A stretch of 64,000 nucleotides of DNA from the NCBI RefSeq assembly GCF_000316115.1, contig NZ_JH993797.1, forward strand, positions 62,001 to 126,000. The letters are read 5' to 3'. Positions 28,529 to 38,172 of this stretch are shown here, one piece after another (position 1 is the first letter of the stretch; each line of letters begins with the position of its first letter). This DNA is from Leptolyngbya sp. PCC 7375 (lineage in GTDB: Bacteria; Cyanobacteriota; Cyanobacteriia; Phormidesmidales; Phormidesmidaceae). The position numbers and the translations under genes were made by a program. The notes below the pieces were generated by a model. That model had not been told where the DNA came from, did not search any database, and worked only from the letters and a program-made list of their open reading frames with translations.

Positions 28529-29713
28529 ATGAATAGTGAGAGACCACTGGTCTCCGTTGTTATTCCAGCCTATAACGCGGAACAATTTATTGAGCGCACA
28601 CTGATTTCAGTACTGGATCAAACCTACTGCCATCTTGAAATCATTGTGGTTGATGATGGGTCTTGCGATCGCACGCCTGACATCGTTCGCTCATTGATGA
28701 ACCAAGATCGGCGGATTGCCCTATTCCAACAACCCAATCAGGGGGTAGCAGCAGCTCGCAATCTGGCAATTCAGAAAGCAAACGGTACCTTTATCGCCCC
28801 CTTAGATGCTGACGATATTTGGTATCCCAACAATATTGAAAAACAGCTCAGAACTATACAGAACGCAGGGCCTAAGATAGGTGTTACCTATGCATGGTCC
28901 TTCGATATTGATCACCATGATCATCGCCTGGAGGGGTTTAGGGCTGCTAATATTTCAGGCAATGTGTATCTAACCCTCATTGGCCATAATTTTCTTGGGA
29001 ATGCCAGCGCATCATTAATCCGTCGAGAATGTTTTGATATCGTTGGCGGCTATGACAATAGCTTTAAGGCTCAAAACGCAGGGGGATGTGAAGACTGGGA
29101 CCTATATTTACGCATTGCAGAGAAGTTTCATTTCACAGCTGTTCCTGAGTTTTTGATTGGCTATCGCAGAACTTTGGACAGTATGTCTTCCAGCAATAGC
29201 CTGACCATGGGAGCATCTCATAACCTTATGTTAAAAAAGGTTCAGCAAACCCACCCATCTATCTCTAATTATTTATTTAGACTCTCTAAGAGTAGTTTCT
29301 ATCTATATCTGTCCCAACAAAGCAGAAACTATCAAGATTATCAAATGTCGCTGCATTGGCTTGGTAAATCTCTCCAAGAAAATCTGCTGGTTTCCCTATG
29401 CCGTTTTGGTGTTTATACCTTAATTATACAGAATCTTATCGGTAGCTTATTGGTTAGCAGTCCTCAAAAAGTCACAGGCACTCAGAAAATATCAAACATC
29501 AGCATCAATTCACACAGTTTTCAATGGCGCTTAAAGTTCAAACTGTTTATTAGCCAAGTCTTTCACATATCCAGGATCTGCTTTGTGCAGAGGAAGGTGT
29601 TGATGTTCCATTGGGTCAAGCCAGTGATCGTGATGAAGGATTATGTCACCTTAAAACTTTCAAATCAATTTCAACGGAGTAAGTCTCAACTTCTAATGTA
29701 TTTCAGTCGCTGA
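28529..29713 (+). CDS. GT2 glycosyltransferase
   Basis: A 394-residue GT-A glycosyltransferase. It opens with VSVVIPAYNAEQFIERTL, followed by IIVVDDGSCDRT, AARNLAIQKANG, the DxD segment APLDADDIWYP, and GGCEDWDLYLRIAEK as the likely catalytic-acid/acceptor region. The C-terminal 130 residues are mixed helical without clear domains. The start was placed at the ATG (MNSERPLVSVV). A GTG six bases earlier overlaps the galE stop and is an alternative. The donor sugar is unknown. Confidence 0.87.
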   Translation: MNSERPLVSVVIPAYNAEQFIERTLISVLDQTYCHLEIIVVDDGSCDRTPDIVRSLMNQDRRIALFQQPNQGVAAARNLAIQKANGTFIAPLDADDIWYPNNIEKQLRTIQNAGPKIGVTYAWSFDIDHHDHRLEGFRAANISGNVYLTLIGHNFLGNASASLIRRECFDIVGGYDNSFKAQNAGGCEDWDLYLRIAEKFHFTAVPEFLIGYRRTLDSMSSSNSLTMGASHNLMLKKVQQTHPSISNYLFRLSKSSFYLYLSQQSRNYQDYQMSLHWLGKSLQENLLVSLCRFGVYTLIIQNLIGSLLVSSPQKVTGTQKISNISINSHSFQWRLKFKLFISQVFHISRICFVQRKVLMFHWVKPVIVMKDYVTLKLSNQFQRSKSQLLMYFSR

Positions 29714-29796
29714 CCGTTTGTATATGATCATTAGGCGAATTATCTACCATTTATATTTTTCTATTTTCTAAAAATAATCTTATATCCTATAAATCG

Positions 29797-30987
29797 ATGG
29801 CAACTGTAGTTCTCGATATTGAATTAAGCAAACTTCCAGATAGGCTTGATGAGTTAAGTGGTTACGATCAGGCCTTTATCTTAATCCGGTTACATGGAAA
29901 ACCTATCGGTCAGGTCTCTCTACCTGTCACCAATGGACGGATCAATCAATTAGAACTTCACAGCAAACTCCTAGACTCTCCTGGCTGGAGACTTTGGGAT
30001 AGTTGGTTACGTAGCAATTATCTACAGTATGACGTTAGAACAGATATCAAAGCACAGCTACCCAAGGTCACCATTGCTGTTTGTACCCGTGATCGTCCTG
30101 AGGACTTGAAACGCTGTTTAGATGGATTGCTCAAGCTACCTGATTTAGGGCAAGAGATCTTAATTGTTGATAACTGTCCAGCCACGGATGCCACGAAGCA
30201 GATTGTGGCCCAACACGATACTGTACGCTACGTCATTGAGAAAAAACCGGGACTCAATGTCGCCCGCAACCGTGCTTTGAAAGAAGCCTCCCATGAGGTG
30301 GTTGCCTTTACTGACGATGATGCTGTTCCGGATCCAGGTTGGTTAGCAGCATTACTCAACAACTTTAGAGATTCCCGGGTCTATTGTGTGACAGGACTAA
30401 TCTTGCCGTTAGAACTAGAAACCAAAGCCCAGGAAGAGTTTGAACGGTGTAGTCCCATGGGCAAAGGGTATCATCGTCGGGTATTTGACATTAACGAAAG
30501 TCCGCCTCTTTCCGCAGGTAATGTGGGTGCTGGGGCCAATATGGCATTGCGCCGCAGCATTGTGAATCTGGTGGGTAACTTTGATGAGGCCCTTGATTGT
30601 GGTACTCCCACTAAGTCTGGCGGAGACCATGAAATGTTCGATCGTATCCTCTCCGCAGGCTATCAAATAGTCTATGAGCCTGAGGCACTATGTTGGCATC
30701 GTCACCGTCGAGATTGGGAAAGTTTACGTAAGACTTACTATGGCTACGGCGTCGGTGTGTATGCCAGTTGGACTCGCAGCTTGCTGATTGACCGGGAAAT
30801 CAAAGTCTTTTCCCTAGCCTTAGGTTGGTTTTGGTATGACCAGTTACCTAAGTTGATCAACTCCTGCCAATCAAAACCCAATAGTATTCCCCTAGATTTG
30901 CTGTGGGCTGAACTTAGAGGATGCCTACAAGGTCCGCAAGCCTATTTTACATCTCGTCACTATTACGATAATTATGAGGCTTCCTGA
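29797..30987 (+). CDS. GT2 glycosyltransferase with N-terminal accessory module
   Basis: A 396-residue protein. Residues 1-85 form a small beta-rich module centred on AFILIRLHGKPIGQVSLPV. A GT2 domain follows with VTIAVCTRDRPEDLKRCL, ILIVDNCP, GLNVARNRALKEA, the DxD motif FTDDDAVPDPGW, and GGDHEMFDRIL. The accessory module recurs in two neighbouring glycosyltransferases. The catalytic half is a close paralogue of the one at 32345. Its stop overlaps the region just before the next start (1-bp gap), so these genes are one transcription unit. Confidence 0.87.
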   Translation: MATVVLDIELSKLPDRLDELSGYDQAFILIRLHGKPIGQVSLPVTNGRINQLELHSKLLDSPGWRLWDSWLRSNYLQYDVRTDIKAQLPKVTIAVCTRDRPEDLKRCLDGLLKLPDLGQEILIVDNCPATDATKQIVAQHDTVRYVIEKKPGLNVARNRALKEASHEVVAFTDDDAVPDPGWLAALLNNFRDSRVYCVTGLILPLELETKAQEEFERCSPMGKGYHRRVFDINESPPLSAGNVGAGANMALRRSIVNLVGNFDEALDCGTPTKSGGDHEMFDRILSAGYQIVYEPEALCWHRHRRDWESLRKTYYGYGVGVYASWTRSLLIDREIKVFSLALGWFWYDQLPKLINSCQSKPNSIPLDLLWAELRGCLQGPQAYFTSRHYYDNYEAS

Positions 30988-30988
30988 T

Positions 30989-32254
30989 ATGAAACTACCC
31001 GTTTTGGATGTTAGCGTTGTCATTCCCACACACAATCGAGCTTCTAACCTCCCTAGAACTCTAGATGCCCTCAACCAGCAAAACTTTTGCTTAGGGAACA
31101 TGGAGGTGATTGTTGTTGCCGATGGCTGTAAAGATAACACATTGTCTGTGTTGGAAACCTATAAGGCAGATTTCTCGCTAACTGTTGTGGAAAAGCCTGG
31201 TTTAGGCGCTGCAACTGCTCGTAATTCGGGTGCACAGAAAGCCCGAGGTAGCCTGCTGATCTTCTTGGACGACGATATTGAAGTTTCACCTGGTTTTGTT
31301 TTAGCTCACGTTACTGCTCATCAAAAAAAGTCTACCGGCAAAGACAGAGTTGTCATAGGTTACTTACCCGCCATCACCCAGCATCAAACAGATTTTTTCC
31401 AAATCGGTCTACGTTGCTGGTGGGAAAGTAAGTTCCAGTCGATGCAGCGTACATCCCATCGATTTACGTACCAGGATCTGCTTAGTGGCAACTTTTCCAT
31501 CTCTGCTGAGCTATTTAAACAGATGGGTGGTTTTAATACTGAGTTTTTATGCAAAGAAGACTATGAATTTGGTCTACGGCTAATCAACTTAGGCGTAGAC
31601 TTTCAGTTCTCCGCTGACGCGTGGGGATATCACCATGAAGTCACGGATTTTAAGCGGTCTTTGAAACGTAAATTTAATGAGGGCGTTGCTGATATTCAGT
31701 TGGCCCAAATACATCCAGAAATAAAAGATGCGCTCTTAGTGACTCAGTTAGAGTCTAGATATACCTGGTTCGACCGTTTAGTCCTCTGGTTTATCTTCTA
31801 CGGTTCAGCCATAGGTGATTTATGCGTGATGGCTTTATGCTACGTTCTTAAGTTTCTTGAATGGTACCATCTGAGAGATTCCTGGCAATTTTTATATCGC
31901 AAAATTCATATCTACTGGTACATGTGTGGTGCTGCTTCTCAATTTAGCTCTCATGATGCACTGACTAAATTTTTGGACAGCCAAACATTTACTACCTCTG
32001 TTGGAAACAGTAAGATAGCTTTAAATCTTGAAAGTGGATTAGATACTGTTGAGGGAGTCTTAGAGCGAGAGCGCCCCTTGAGTGCGTTGCTCTATTATGG
32101 CGAGCATTATATAGGGTACATCGATCCAGAACCAGGAGCTGAAGCACTACGTGCAGAACACATCAGGGCGATTTTACTTGCAAAATTCCCCTGGCAGCTC
32201 ATATCTATATTTTCCACAAAACGTGCATCTCAGGAAAGCACTTACATGATATAA
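30989..32254 (+). CDS. GT2 glycosyltransferase with C-terminal accessory module
   Basis: A 421-residue GT-A enzyme starting VSVVIPTHNRASNLPRTL, with VIVVADGCKDNT, GAATARNSGAQKA, LIFLDDDIEV (DxD) and KEDYEFGLRLIN. One or two hydrophobic stretches lie near 270-290. The last 60 residues contain SALLYYGEHYIGYI and then IRAILLAKFPWQL, which resemble the N-terminal module of the genes at 29797 and 32345, here moved to the C-terminus. The start was chosen at ATG 30989 (MKLPVLDVSVV), right after the preceding stop. Confidence 0.85.
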   Translation: MKLPVLDVSVVIPTHNRASNLPRTLDALNQQNFCLGNMEVIVVADGCKDNTLSVLETYKADFSLTVVEKPGLGAATARNSGAQKARGSLLIFLDDDIEVSPGFVLAHVTAHQKKSTGKDRVVIGYLPAITQHQTDFFQIGLRCWWESKFQSMQRTSHRFTYQDLLSGNFSISAELFKQMGGFNTEFLCKEDYEFGLRLINLGVDFQFSADAWGYHHEVTDFKRSLKRKFNEGVADIQLAQIHPEIKDALLVTQLESRYTWFDRLVLWFIFYGSAIGDLCVMALCYVLKFLEWYHLRDSWQFLYRKIHIYWYMCGAASQFSSHDALTKFLDSQTFTTSVGNSKIALNLESGLDTVEGVLERERPLSALLYYGEHYIGYIDPEPGAEALRAEHIRAILLAKFPWQLISIFSTKRASQESTYMI

Positions 32255-32344
32255 GTCTGACTTACCGTATGCATCTCTTTGGCTCATTTTTCTAGGAAAG
32301 CTTGAGAGCATTATTTTCAAAACTCATCATATAAATAAGTTGTT

Positions 32345-33619
32345 ATGACTGCAAAGACGACATCATTAGATATATCTGAGCATGTATATCCTATCCTAGG
32401 GGTTGAAAAATATGATGCATTGTGGGTCCTGGTTCGTCATCGAACCAGGCCGTTGGGTTGGGTATGGATTTCTTGCGAAGATAGAGATTTTATTCCATCA
32501 GAAGAACTACAGTGGTGTATCAGCCAACAACTAGAGCTTCAGGGTACTCAAAATCTTCTCAATAGTCAGCTGAATACATCCCCTGACAGCCAAAATGCTG
32601 CACCTGAGTCTTTACAGCCAATTAGTATTATCATCTGTACACGAGACCGTACAGAGTTTTTAAAGATATGCATTAGACAAATAATTCGCCTTGATTATCC
32701 GCACTTTGAAGTCATTGTTGTTGATAATGCACCTAGTAATGATGAAACATTTCAATTAATTCAACAATTCTCAAATGTAAGATACGTACAAGAGTCAAGA
32801 CCCGGCCTTGACTGGGCAAGAAATCGAGGTATCAAAGAAGCACGCTATGACGTCATAGCCTTTACCGATGATGATGCCTGTGTTGATGCACTTTGGTTAC
32901 ATGCGATCAATAACGCTTTTCAAGAACCTGAAGTGATGGCTGTTACCGGGCTTGTAGGCCCTGCAGAATTAGAAGCAGATGCTCAATATGTCTTTGAATT
33001 TGACTATGGTGGCATGGGTCATGGCTTGAAGCCGAAGTTCTTTCGACGGCAACAAATGGATAATCAAGACCTCCTGTGGGCTAGTGGTTTTGGCGTTGGA
33101 GTCAACATGGCCTATCGTCGCCAGGTATTTTCTCAGATTGGTGACTTTGACATCGCGTTAGATGTGGGCACTCCCAGTGGCGGATGTGGTGATGTCGAAA
33201 TGTTTCACCGCTTAGTAGCTAACGGTTATACCCTAATGTACGAGCCTTCTATGCTGGTTTGGCATACCCATCGCAGAGATATGAAGGCCTTACAAAAACA
33301 GATTTTTGATAATGGCCGAAGTTTTGGGGCTTATTTACTAACGTGCATTCGTAACCGGAGTGTTCCTATTACTGAAGTTGTTACTTTTTTACTCTATAGC
33401 TGGTTCTATCAATGGATCTTGATGCGCTTACTCAACCCAGGTAAATTTCCTCGTAAGCTGGTATGGGTAGAACTTTTTGGTATGTTAAAGAGTCCTATAG
33501 GTTACATGGCAGCTCAAAAAAAAGCTCGTCATATTACTGAACTGTCTAACACAATTGTCACATCAGCTCAAGCTGAGGCTGACAAGTCTGAAAATGGCTC
33601 TTTGCAGGAGGTCATCTAG
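32345..33619 (+). CDS. GT2 glycosyltransferase with N-terminal accessory module
   Basis: A 424-residue protein. The N-terminal 90 residues contain the accessory module (ALWVLVRHRTRPLGWVWIS). The catalytic part runs SIIICTRDRTEFLKICI, VIVVDNAPSND, GLDWARNRGIKEA, the DxD motif FTDDDACVD, and GGCGDVEMFHRLV. It is clearly paralogous to the enzyme at 29797, and the two may add successive residues. The stop TAG overlaps the GTG start of the ABC permease gene, tying synthesis and export together. Confidence 0.87.
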   Translation: MTAKTTSLDISEHVYPILGVEKYDALWVLVRHRTRPLGWVWISCEDRDFIPSEELQWCISQQLELQGTQNLLNSQLNTSPDSQNAAPESLQPISIIICTRDRTEFLKICIRQIIRLDYPHFEVIVVDNAPSNDETFQLIQQFSNVRYVQESRPGLDWARNRGIKEARYDVIAFTDDDACVDALWLHAINNAFQEPEVMAVTGLVGPAELEADAQYVFEFDYGGMGHGLKPKFFRRQQMDNQDLLWASGFGVGVNMAYRRQVFSQIGDFDIALDVGTPSGGCGDVEMFHRLVANGYTLMYEPSMLVWHTHRRDMKALQKQIFDNGRSFGAYLLTCIRNRSVPITEVVTFLLYSWFYQWILMRLLNPGKFPRKLVWVELFGMLKSPIGYMAAQKKARHITELSNTIVTSAQAEADKSENGSLQEVI

Positions 33620-34410
33620 TGCACAGTTATTTGAACCAATCCTATAAACGGCGTGCAGCTCAGTGGCTTGATCTCCTGCGTCAGTTAGTGAATCGGGAAA
33701 TGAAGCTACTGTATAAGCGGTCAGCCCTAGGAATAGCCTGGACCCTGATCAACCCTTTACTTCAACTTGCGGCTCTTGCCTTTGTTTTTCAAGTCGTATT
33801 GCCAGTTGAGGTACCTCGCTATCCGTCGTTTGTTTTTTGTGGCTTATTAGCCTGGAATTGGTTCCAGGCTACATTATTTCAATCGGCTGGTGTAATTGTG
33901 GCCAATGGCTCTTTGATTCGACAACCTCGCTTCCCCACCGCTATTCTACCGGTGGTAACGGTAACAGTTGGCCTTATACACTTCTTACTTGCACTGCCTA
34001 TACTGATTGTTTTTCTCCTGATCGACGGTGTGGAATTAACCCCCTTTGTCCTATTGCTACCGTTTTTGCAAATCTTACAGTTGGGGTTAACGGTCGGCTT
34101 AGGCTATATTCTGGCAGCACTCAATGTAACCTTCAGAGATACGCAACATACCTTGGGTGTGGTTTTACTGCTGATGTTTTATTTAACACCTGTTTTTTAT
34201 TCCATTGAGAACGTACCGGAAACCTATCAACTTTTGTATGCTTGTAATCCCATGGTGGTTCTCATTGGAGCCTATCGATCCATCCTTTTAGAAGGGCTGC
34301 CCCCTGCTTGGACACCTTTGTTATTTATTGCTATTGCGACGTTTATTTTATTGCCCTTAAGTTATCACTACTTTGAGCGTCAAAGTAATCGATTTGCGGA
34401 GGAACTCTGA
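33619..34410 (+). CDS. wzm: Polysaccharide ABC exporter, permease (Wzm-type)
   Basis: A 263-residue inner-membrane permease of the ABC-2 (Wzm/TagG) group with six predicted helices. The cytosolic N-terminal amphipathic segment LLRQLVNREMKLLYKRSALG is typical, followed by AWTLINPLLQL and FVFCGLLAWNWFQ. Late features are NVTFRDTQHTLG and MFYLTPVFYS. The start is GTG overlapping the previous stop. Its own stop shares a base with the ATG of the ATPase gene. It forms the membrane channel that moves the completed lipid-linked glycan to the periplasm. Confidence 0.9.
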   Translation: MHSYLNQSYKRRAAQWLDLLRQLVNREMKLLYKRSALGIAWTLINPLLQLAALAFVFQVVLPVEVPRYPSFVFCGLLAWNWFQATLFQSAGVIVANGSLIRQPRFPTAILPVVTVTVGLIHFLLALPILIVFLLIDGVELTPFVLLLPFLQILQLGLTVGLGYILAALNVTFRDTQHTLGVVLLLMFYLTPVFYSIENVPETYQLLYACNPMVVLIGAYRSILLEGLPPAWTPLLFIAIATFILLPLSYHYFERQSNRFAEEL

Positions 34411-35657
34411 TGAATCAAGCAGTCATTGTTTATGGTGTGGGGAAACGTTTCAGGCGGTATCATGCTCATCGCCCTCGCACCATTATGGAAGCAGCTCTCT
34501 CCCTAGGAAAAAGAATGCGCCCTAAGGGTTCTTTTTGGGCCTTAAAAAATGTCAATTTCACAGTAGAGCCTGGCCAAATGCTTGGTATTTTAGGTCACAA
34601 CGGTGCTGGTAAATCCACACTGTTACGACTCATTGGTGGTGTAGGACGTCCTGATACTGGCACCATTAAAGTAAATGGCCGTATCGGTGCTCTACTCGAA
34701 CTAGGAGCAGGGTTTCACCCCGATCTGACCGGTCGAGAAAATGTATTTGTAAGTGCAGCGATTTCTGGACTTACCCGGCAAGAAACGGAGAGATCTTTCG
34801 ACGATATCGTTGCCTTTTCAGAACTAGAGAAGTTTATTGATAGTCCCCTGCGAGCATACAGTACAGGGATGCAAATGCGCTTGGCATTTGCGATCGCAGT
34901 TCATACAAATCCCGATGTTATGCTAGTGGACGAGGTGCTAGCCGTTGGGGATGTGGCTTTCCAGAGCAAATGCATCAAGCGCATCAAAGAATTACAGCAT
35001 AACGGCTGTGCCATCCTGTTCATATCCCACAGCCCCGAGCAAATTCAACAGCTTTGTGATCAAGCTATATGGCTCAAGGCTGGGCAAGTCGTAGCTCAAG
35101 GTGTGCCTGACATAGTAGCTGGTCAATATAACAGTGAAATGCGGGCACAAACGATTCAAAAGACGCCCGTAGGAGAAGTGCAGAAAACTAACTCAGGAGT
35201 TGAATTAGAACTGAGCAAAAATCGGTTTGGATCTCTGGAAGCTGAAATCAAGTCTGTTCAGCTTGTACCTGGCATAGAAATTAATCCAGGAGAAGACCTC
35301 AGTATCGAGATCTTGTATCAGCTAAATGTTGCTGTTGAAGCCACTGCCTTTATCATGACCATTACTAATGAAGAAGGTGAAAGTTTGCACAATAGCAGTA
35401 CTGACTTAATCCCCGTAATCGATATTCCTGTTAACGAGCAGCAAGAACTCAAATTACATCTTGACAACCTGAATCTTTCCCCTGGCAAGTACTTTGTAGA
35501 TATCGGCATGTACGACAAAAGTTGGAGCTATGCCTACGACTATCATTGGCATGTGTATGCCTTCACCATCGCGACCAGACAAGATGATGTCATTCTACAG
35601 AATGTCCCCGTACGCTGGGAGATGAATTCCCCTGAAATGTCTCTAACGTCCAAGTAG
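34410..35657 (+). CDS. wzt: Polysaccharide ABC exporter, ATPase with carbohydrate-binding domain (Wzt-type)
   Basis: A 415-residue protein. Residues 1-250 are the ABC ATPase with Walker A GHNGAGKSTLL, signature YSTGMQMRLAFA, Walker B VMLVDEVLAVGD and the switch FISHSPEQ. Residues about 270-405 are an immunoglobulin-like Wzt C-terminal domain ending GKYFVDIGMYDKSWSY and DYHWHVYAF. In Wzt proteins of E. coli O8/O9a type this domain binds the modified non-reducing end of the glycan, so only capped chains are exported. A related domain is fused to a methyltransferase at 39526. Confidence 0.93.
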   Translation: MNQAVIVYGVGKRFRRYHAHRPRTIMEAALSLGKRMRPKGSFWALKNVNFTVEPGQMLGILGHNGAGKSTLLRLIGGVGRPDTGTIKVNGRIGALLELGAGFHPDLTGRENVFVSAAISGLTRQETERSFDDIVAFSELEKFIDSPLRAYSTGMQMRLAFAIAVHTNPDVMLVDEVLAVGDVAFQSKCIKRIKELQHNGCAILFISHSPEQIQQLCDQAIWLKAGQVVAQGVPDIVAGQYNSEMRAQTIQKTPVGEVQKTNSGVELELSKNRFGSLEAEIKSVQLVPGIEINPGEDLSIEILYQLNVAVEATAFIMTITNEEGESLHNSSTDLIPVIDIPVNEQQELKLHLDNLNLSPGKYFVDIGMYDKSWSYAYDYHWHVYAFTIATRQDDVILQNVPVRWEMNSPEMSLTSK

Positions 35658-35705
35658 GTGCAAATTAACTTCTAAAAAAATATCATTCTTTAGAAACTAT
35701 GGAAT

Positions 35706-37373
35706 ATGAAGTATTTTTTAAAGCGTTTACCTTTTTTACTCACTTTTACTATCCTTATAGTTGCTTTTATTGTACGAGTTGACAATATTACACAACCATT
35801 AATTGATCCCTTCAGCTGGGGAGAAGCTCATACTGCAATGATTGCAGAGAATTTCTATCGGTTGAATTCAAATCCCTTTTATCCCCAAGTTAGTTTAGGC
35901 GGCATTATTCCTAACTATCAGGCTAGAGATTTACCCATCGTTGGCTATCTATCTAGCTTAATTTATTTGTTTACTGATCAACAGGACTGGGTTGGTCGAG
36001 CCGTTGCCATAGTCTTTGGTTTGTGGGGAGTTTTTGCATTTTACAATCTTGTTCTTAATGTATGGGATCGGCAGCATGCAATTCTAGGTGCAGCCTTGTT
36101 AGCGCTTTTACCAGGAGCTATTGCTGTCGATCGCTCTTTTCTGCCAGACCCTGCCATGGTTGCCCTAGTGTCAACCAGCCTATGGATGTTAGCTCTATAT
36201 TTAAAGCAAGGTCGAGAACTGTTTTTGATTTTATTTGGCATTACAGGCTTTTTAGGCGTAGCCACAAAGTTAGTAGGCATTATCTGTCTCCTGCCGGTAT
36301 CTTATGTAACTATTTCAGTCCTTCGCCACAAAAGAGATATTAATCAATCTACGCTCAAGTTAGATCATAATCATCAACAGAACTATAATCCCTTTGCCTT
36401 AGTTGCGTTCACCATCTTTATTATTCAGGCCGCATTTTTGTATCAGCTATGGGCCCGTTACATTGCATCTAGCAAGCCTGGCAACTACCTGATTGGTGCC
36501 GAAAATTGGATTTGGCACGATGGATTTAATATCTGGTTCAGTCAACAGTACTTTATCCCTCAACTATGGAACATTCTCATAAATCAGTTTTGGTCTTTAC
36601 CAATCCTGGTGCTAATGCTCTTAGGTCTGGTGCTCCCATATAAACAAATCACCCAAAAGGGTGATACCCCATATTCACAAACTGTCATCCAGTGGATTTT
36701 TCATTGGTGGCTTCTTGGCGGAATGCTCTACTATGCTGTTGGCGCAAAGGAGCTAGTTAATCACCCCTGGAGTTTGCATGTATTGAGTCCCATAGTAGCC
36801 GCCCTTTCTGCCCGTGGAATCATAGCAGTTTTAGCCTATTGGTCTTCTATGTTGAAATTGCCGTCATCGGCTTCAACTGTAGCCGTCATTCCAATTTCAT
36901 TGATTCTTATCTGCTTACTCAGCTTTAGCAATAAACCTGCTCTAGCCTCCTTGTATTTGCCGCAAGCTCGCTCCAGCTATGAAATGGGACTAAAACTCAA
37001 GTCTATGACTGCCCCGGAAGATTTGCTCGTTACTTTAGGGCATGTGATGGATGATCCAACAGCAATTTACTATAGCCAGCGGCGAGGCTGGACATTTCCT
37101 TCAGTCAATACTGGAAGAGTTTGGAATCAATTTCCTGACAATGAGCAAGACGCAATCAAAGCATTTAACAATTTACAAATCCAAGGAGCAGGTTGGCTTG
37201 CTATTGCTGGGGAAAGAAAACAGGATTTTTGGACCCATCATCTTGCCTTAGTTGAGCACATCAATAAAACATGCCATTTCGAGTATAAAGACAACGAATC
37301 AGAGTTAGTGATCTATAGTATTCCTCCAGCTAGCGATCCCCAAAAAGCAGTTAATAATGAATTTTATTTCTAG
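35706..37373 (+). CDS. GT39-like (GT-C) membrane glycosyltransferase
   Basis: A 555-residue membrane protein with about ten helices and a soluble C-terminal part. The first periplasmic loop has DPFSWGEAHTAMIAEN, where the acidic residues match the catalytic loop of dolichyl/polyprenyl-phosphate mannosyltransferase-like (PMT/ArnT) enzymes. Another family-like segment is DRSFLPDPAMVAL, with PDP in the second external loop. It would transfer a sugar from a polyprenyl-phosphate donor on the outer face of the inner membrane. It starts 48 bp after wzt on the same strand. Confidence 0.75.
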   Translation: MKYFLKRLPFLLTFTILIVAFIVRVDNITQPLIDPFSWGEAHTAMIAENFYRLNSNPFYPQVSLGGIIPNYQARDLPIVGYLSSLIYLFTDQQDWVGRAVAIVFGLWGVFAFYNLVLNVWDRQHAILGAALLALLPGAIAVDRSFLPDPAMVALVSTSLWMLALYLKQGRELFLILFGITGFLGVATKLVGIICLLPVSYVTISVLRHKRDINQSTLKLDHNHQQNYNPFALVAFTIFIIQAAFLYQLWARYIASSKPGNYLIGAENWIWHDGFNIWFSQQYFIPQLWNILINQFWSLPILVLMLLGLVLPYKQITQKGDTPYSQTVIQWIFHWWLLGGMLYYAVGAKELVNHPWSLHVLSPIVAALSARGIIAVLAYWSSMLKLPSSASTVAVIPISLILICLLSFSNKPALASLYLPQARSSYEMGLKLKSMTAPEDLLVTLGHVMDDPTAIYYSQRRGWTFPSVNTGRVWNQFPDNEQDAIKAFNNLQIQGAGWLAIAGERKQDFWTHHLALVEHINKTCHFEYKDNESELVIYSIPPASDPQKAVNNEFYF

Positions 37374-38172
37374 ATCAGAGAGTCTTTAAACATGTTAACA
37401 AATCCCTGAGAATAACTTATTTTCATTATTAATAAATTCTTTCTATCCATATTAAGACACAACTATTGGTTGATAAATATAGTGCTTATTAAAGATTTAA
37501 ATAGTTTAATGATTAATATGTATTGGATTTAGTTGAATGATGCTTGAAAAATCGGTTCAAATGCCTAACTTGGAATCTACGTTAGAAGCCTATAAAATTG
37601 CTTATGAGCCAGAGCTGATGCCTCCGTTAAAGCTCATGTTGACTGAAGGCATCGATACGCTCGAAGAATGGTTTCGCTGGGCCGAAGAATGGAGCATGTT
37701 ATTGCGCTTCTATGGAAAGTTGAATGCTGATTCTTTAGTTTTAGAAGTAGGGTGTGGTCTAGGTCGAATTGCCTTTCCACTACGCTATTTATTACGAGAT
37801 ATTGGTTCCTATGATGGCTTTGATATTTGCAAAAATAAGATCGATTTTTTACAACAAAATTTTACTCCAAGTCATCCTAATTTTCGATTTTTTTGGGCAG
37901 ATATCTTAAACACCTACTACAACCCTAACGGACGTTTCAAATCTACCGAGTTCAGGTTTCCATATCCAGAATCTTCTTTTGATTTGATTTACGCAGCTTC
38001 TGTTTTCACACATCTATTACCTGAAAATACTCAACATTACTTCAAGGAAGTGTCAAGGGCTCTGAAAAAGAAAGGGCGTTGTGTTTTCAGTTTCTTTCTC
38101 CTAGATAATTATGTACCAGGTCATCCTAGACCACTGGGATTTAAAAAACCAAGTTTCAATTTTGATCATACA

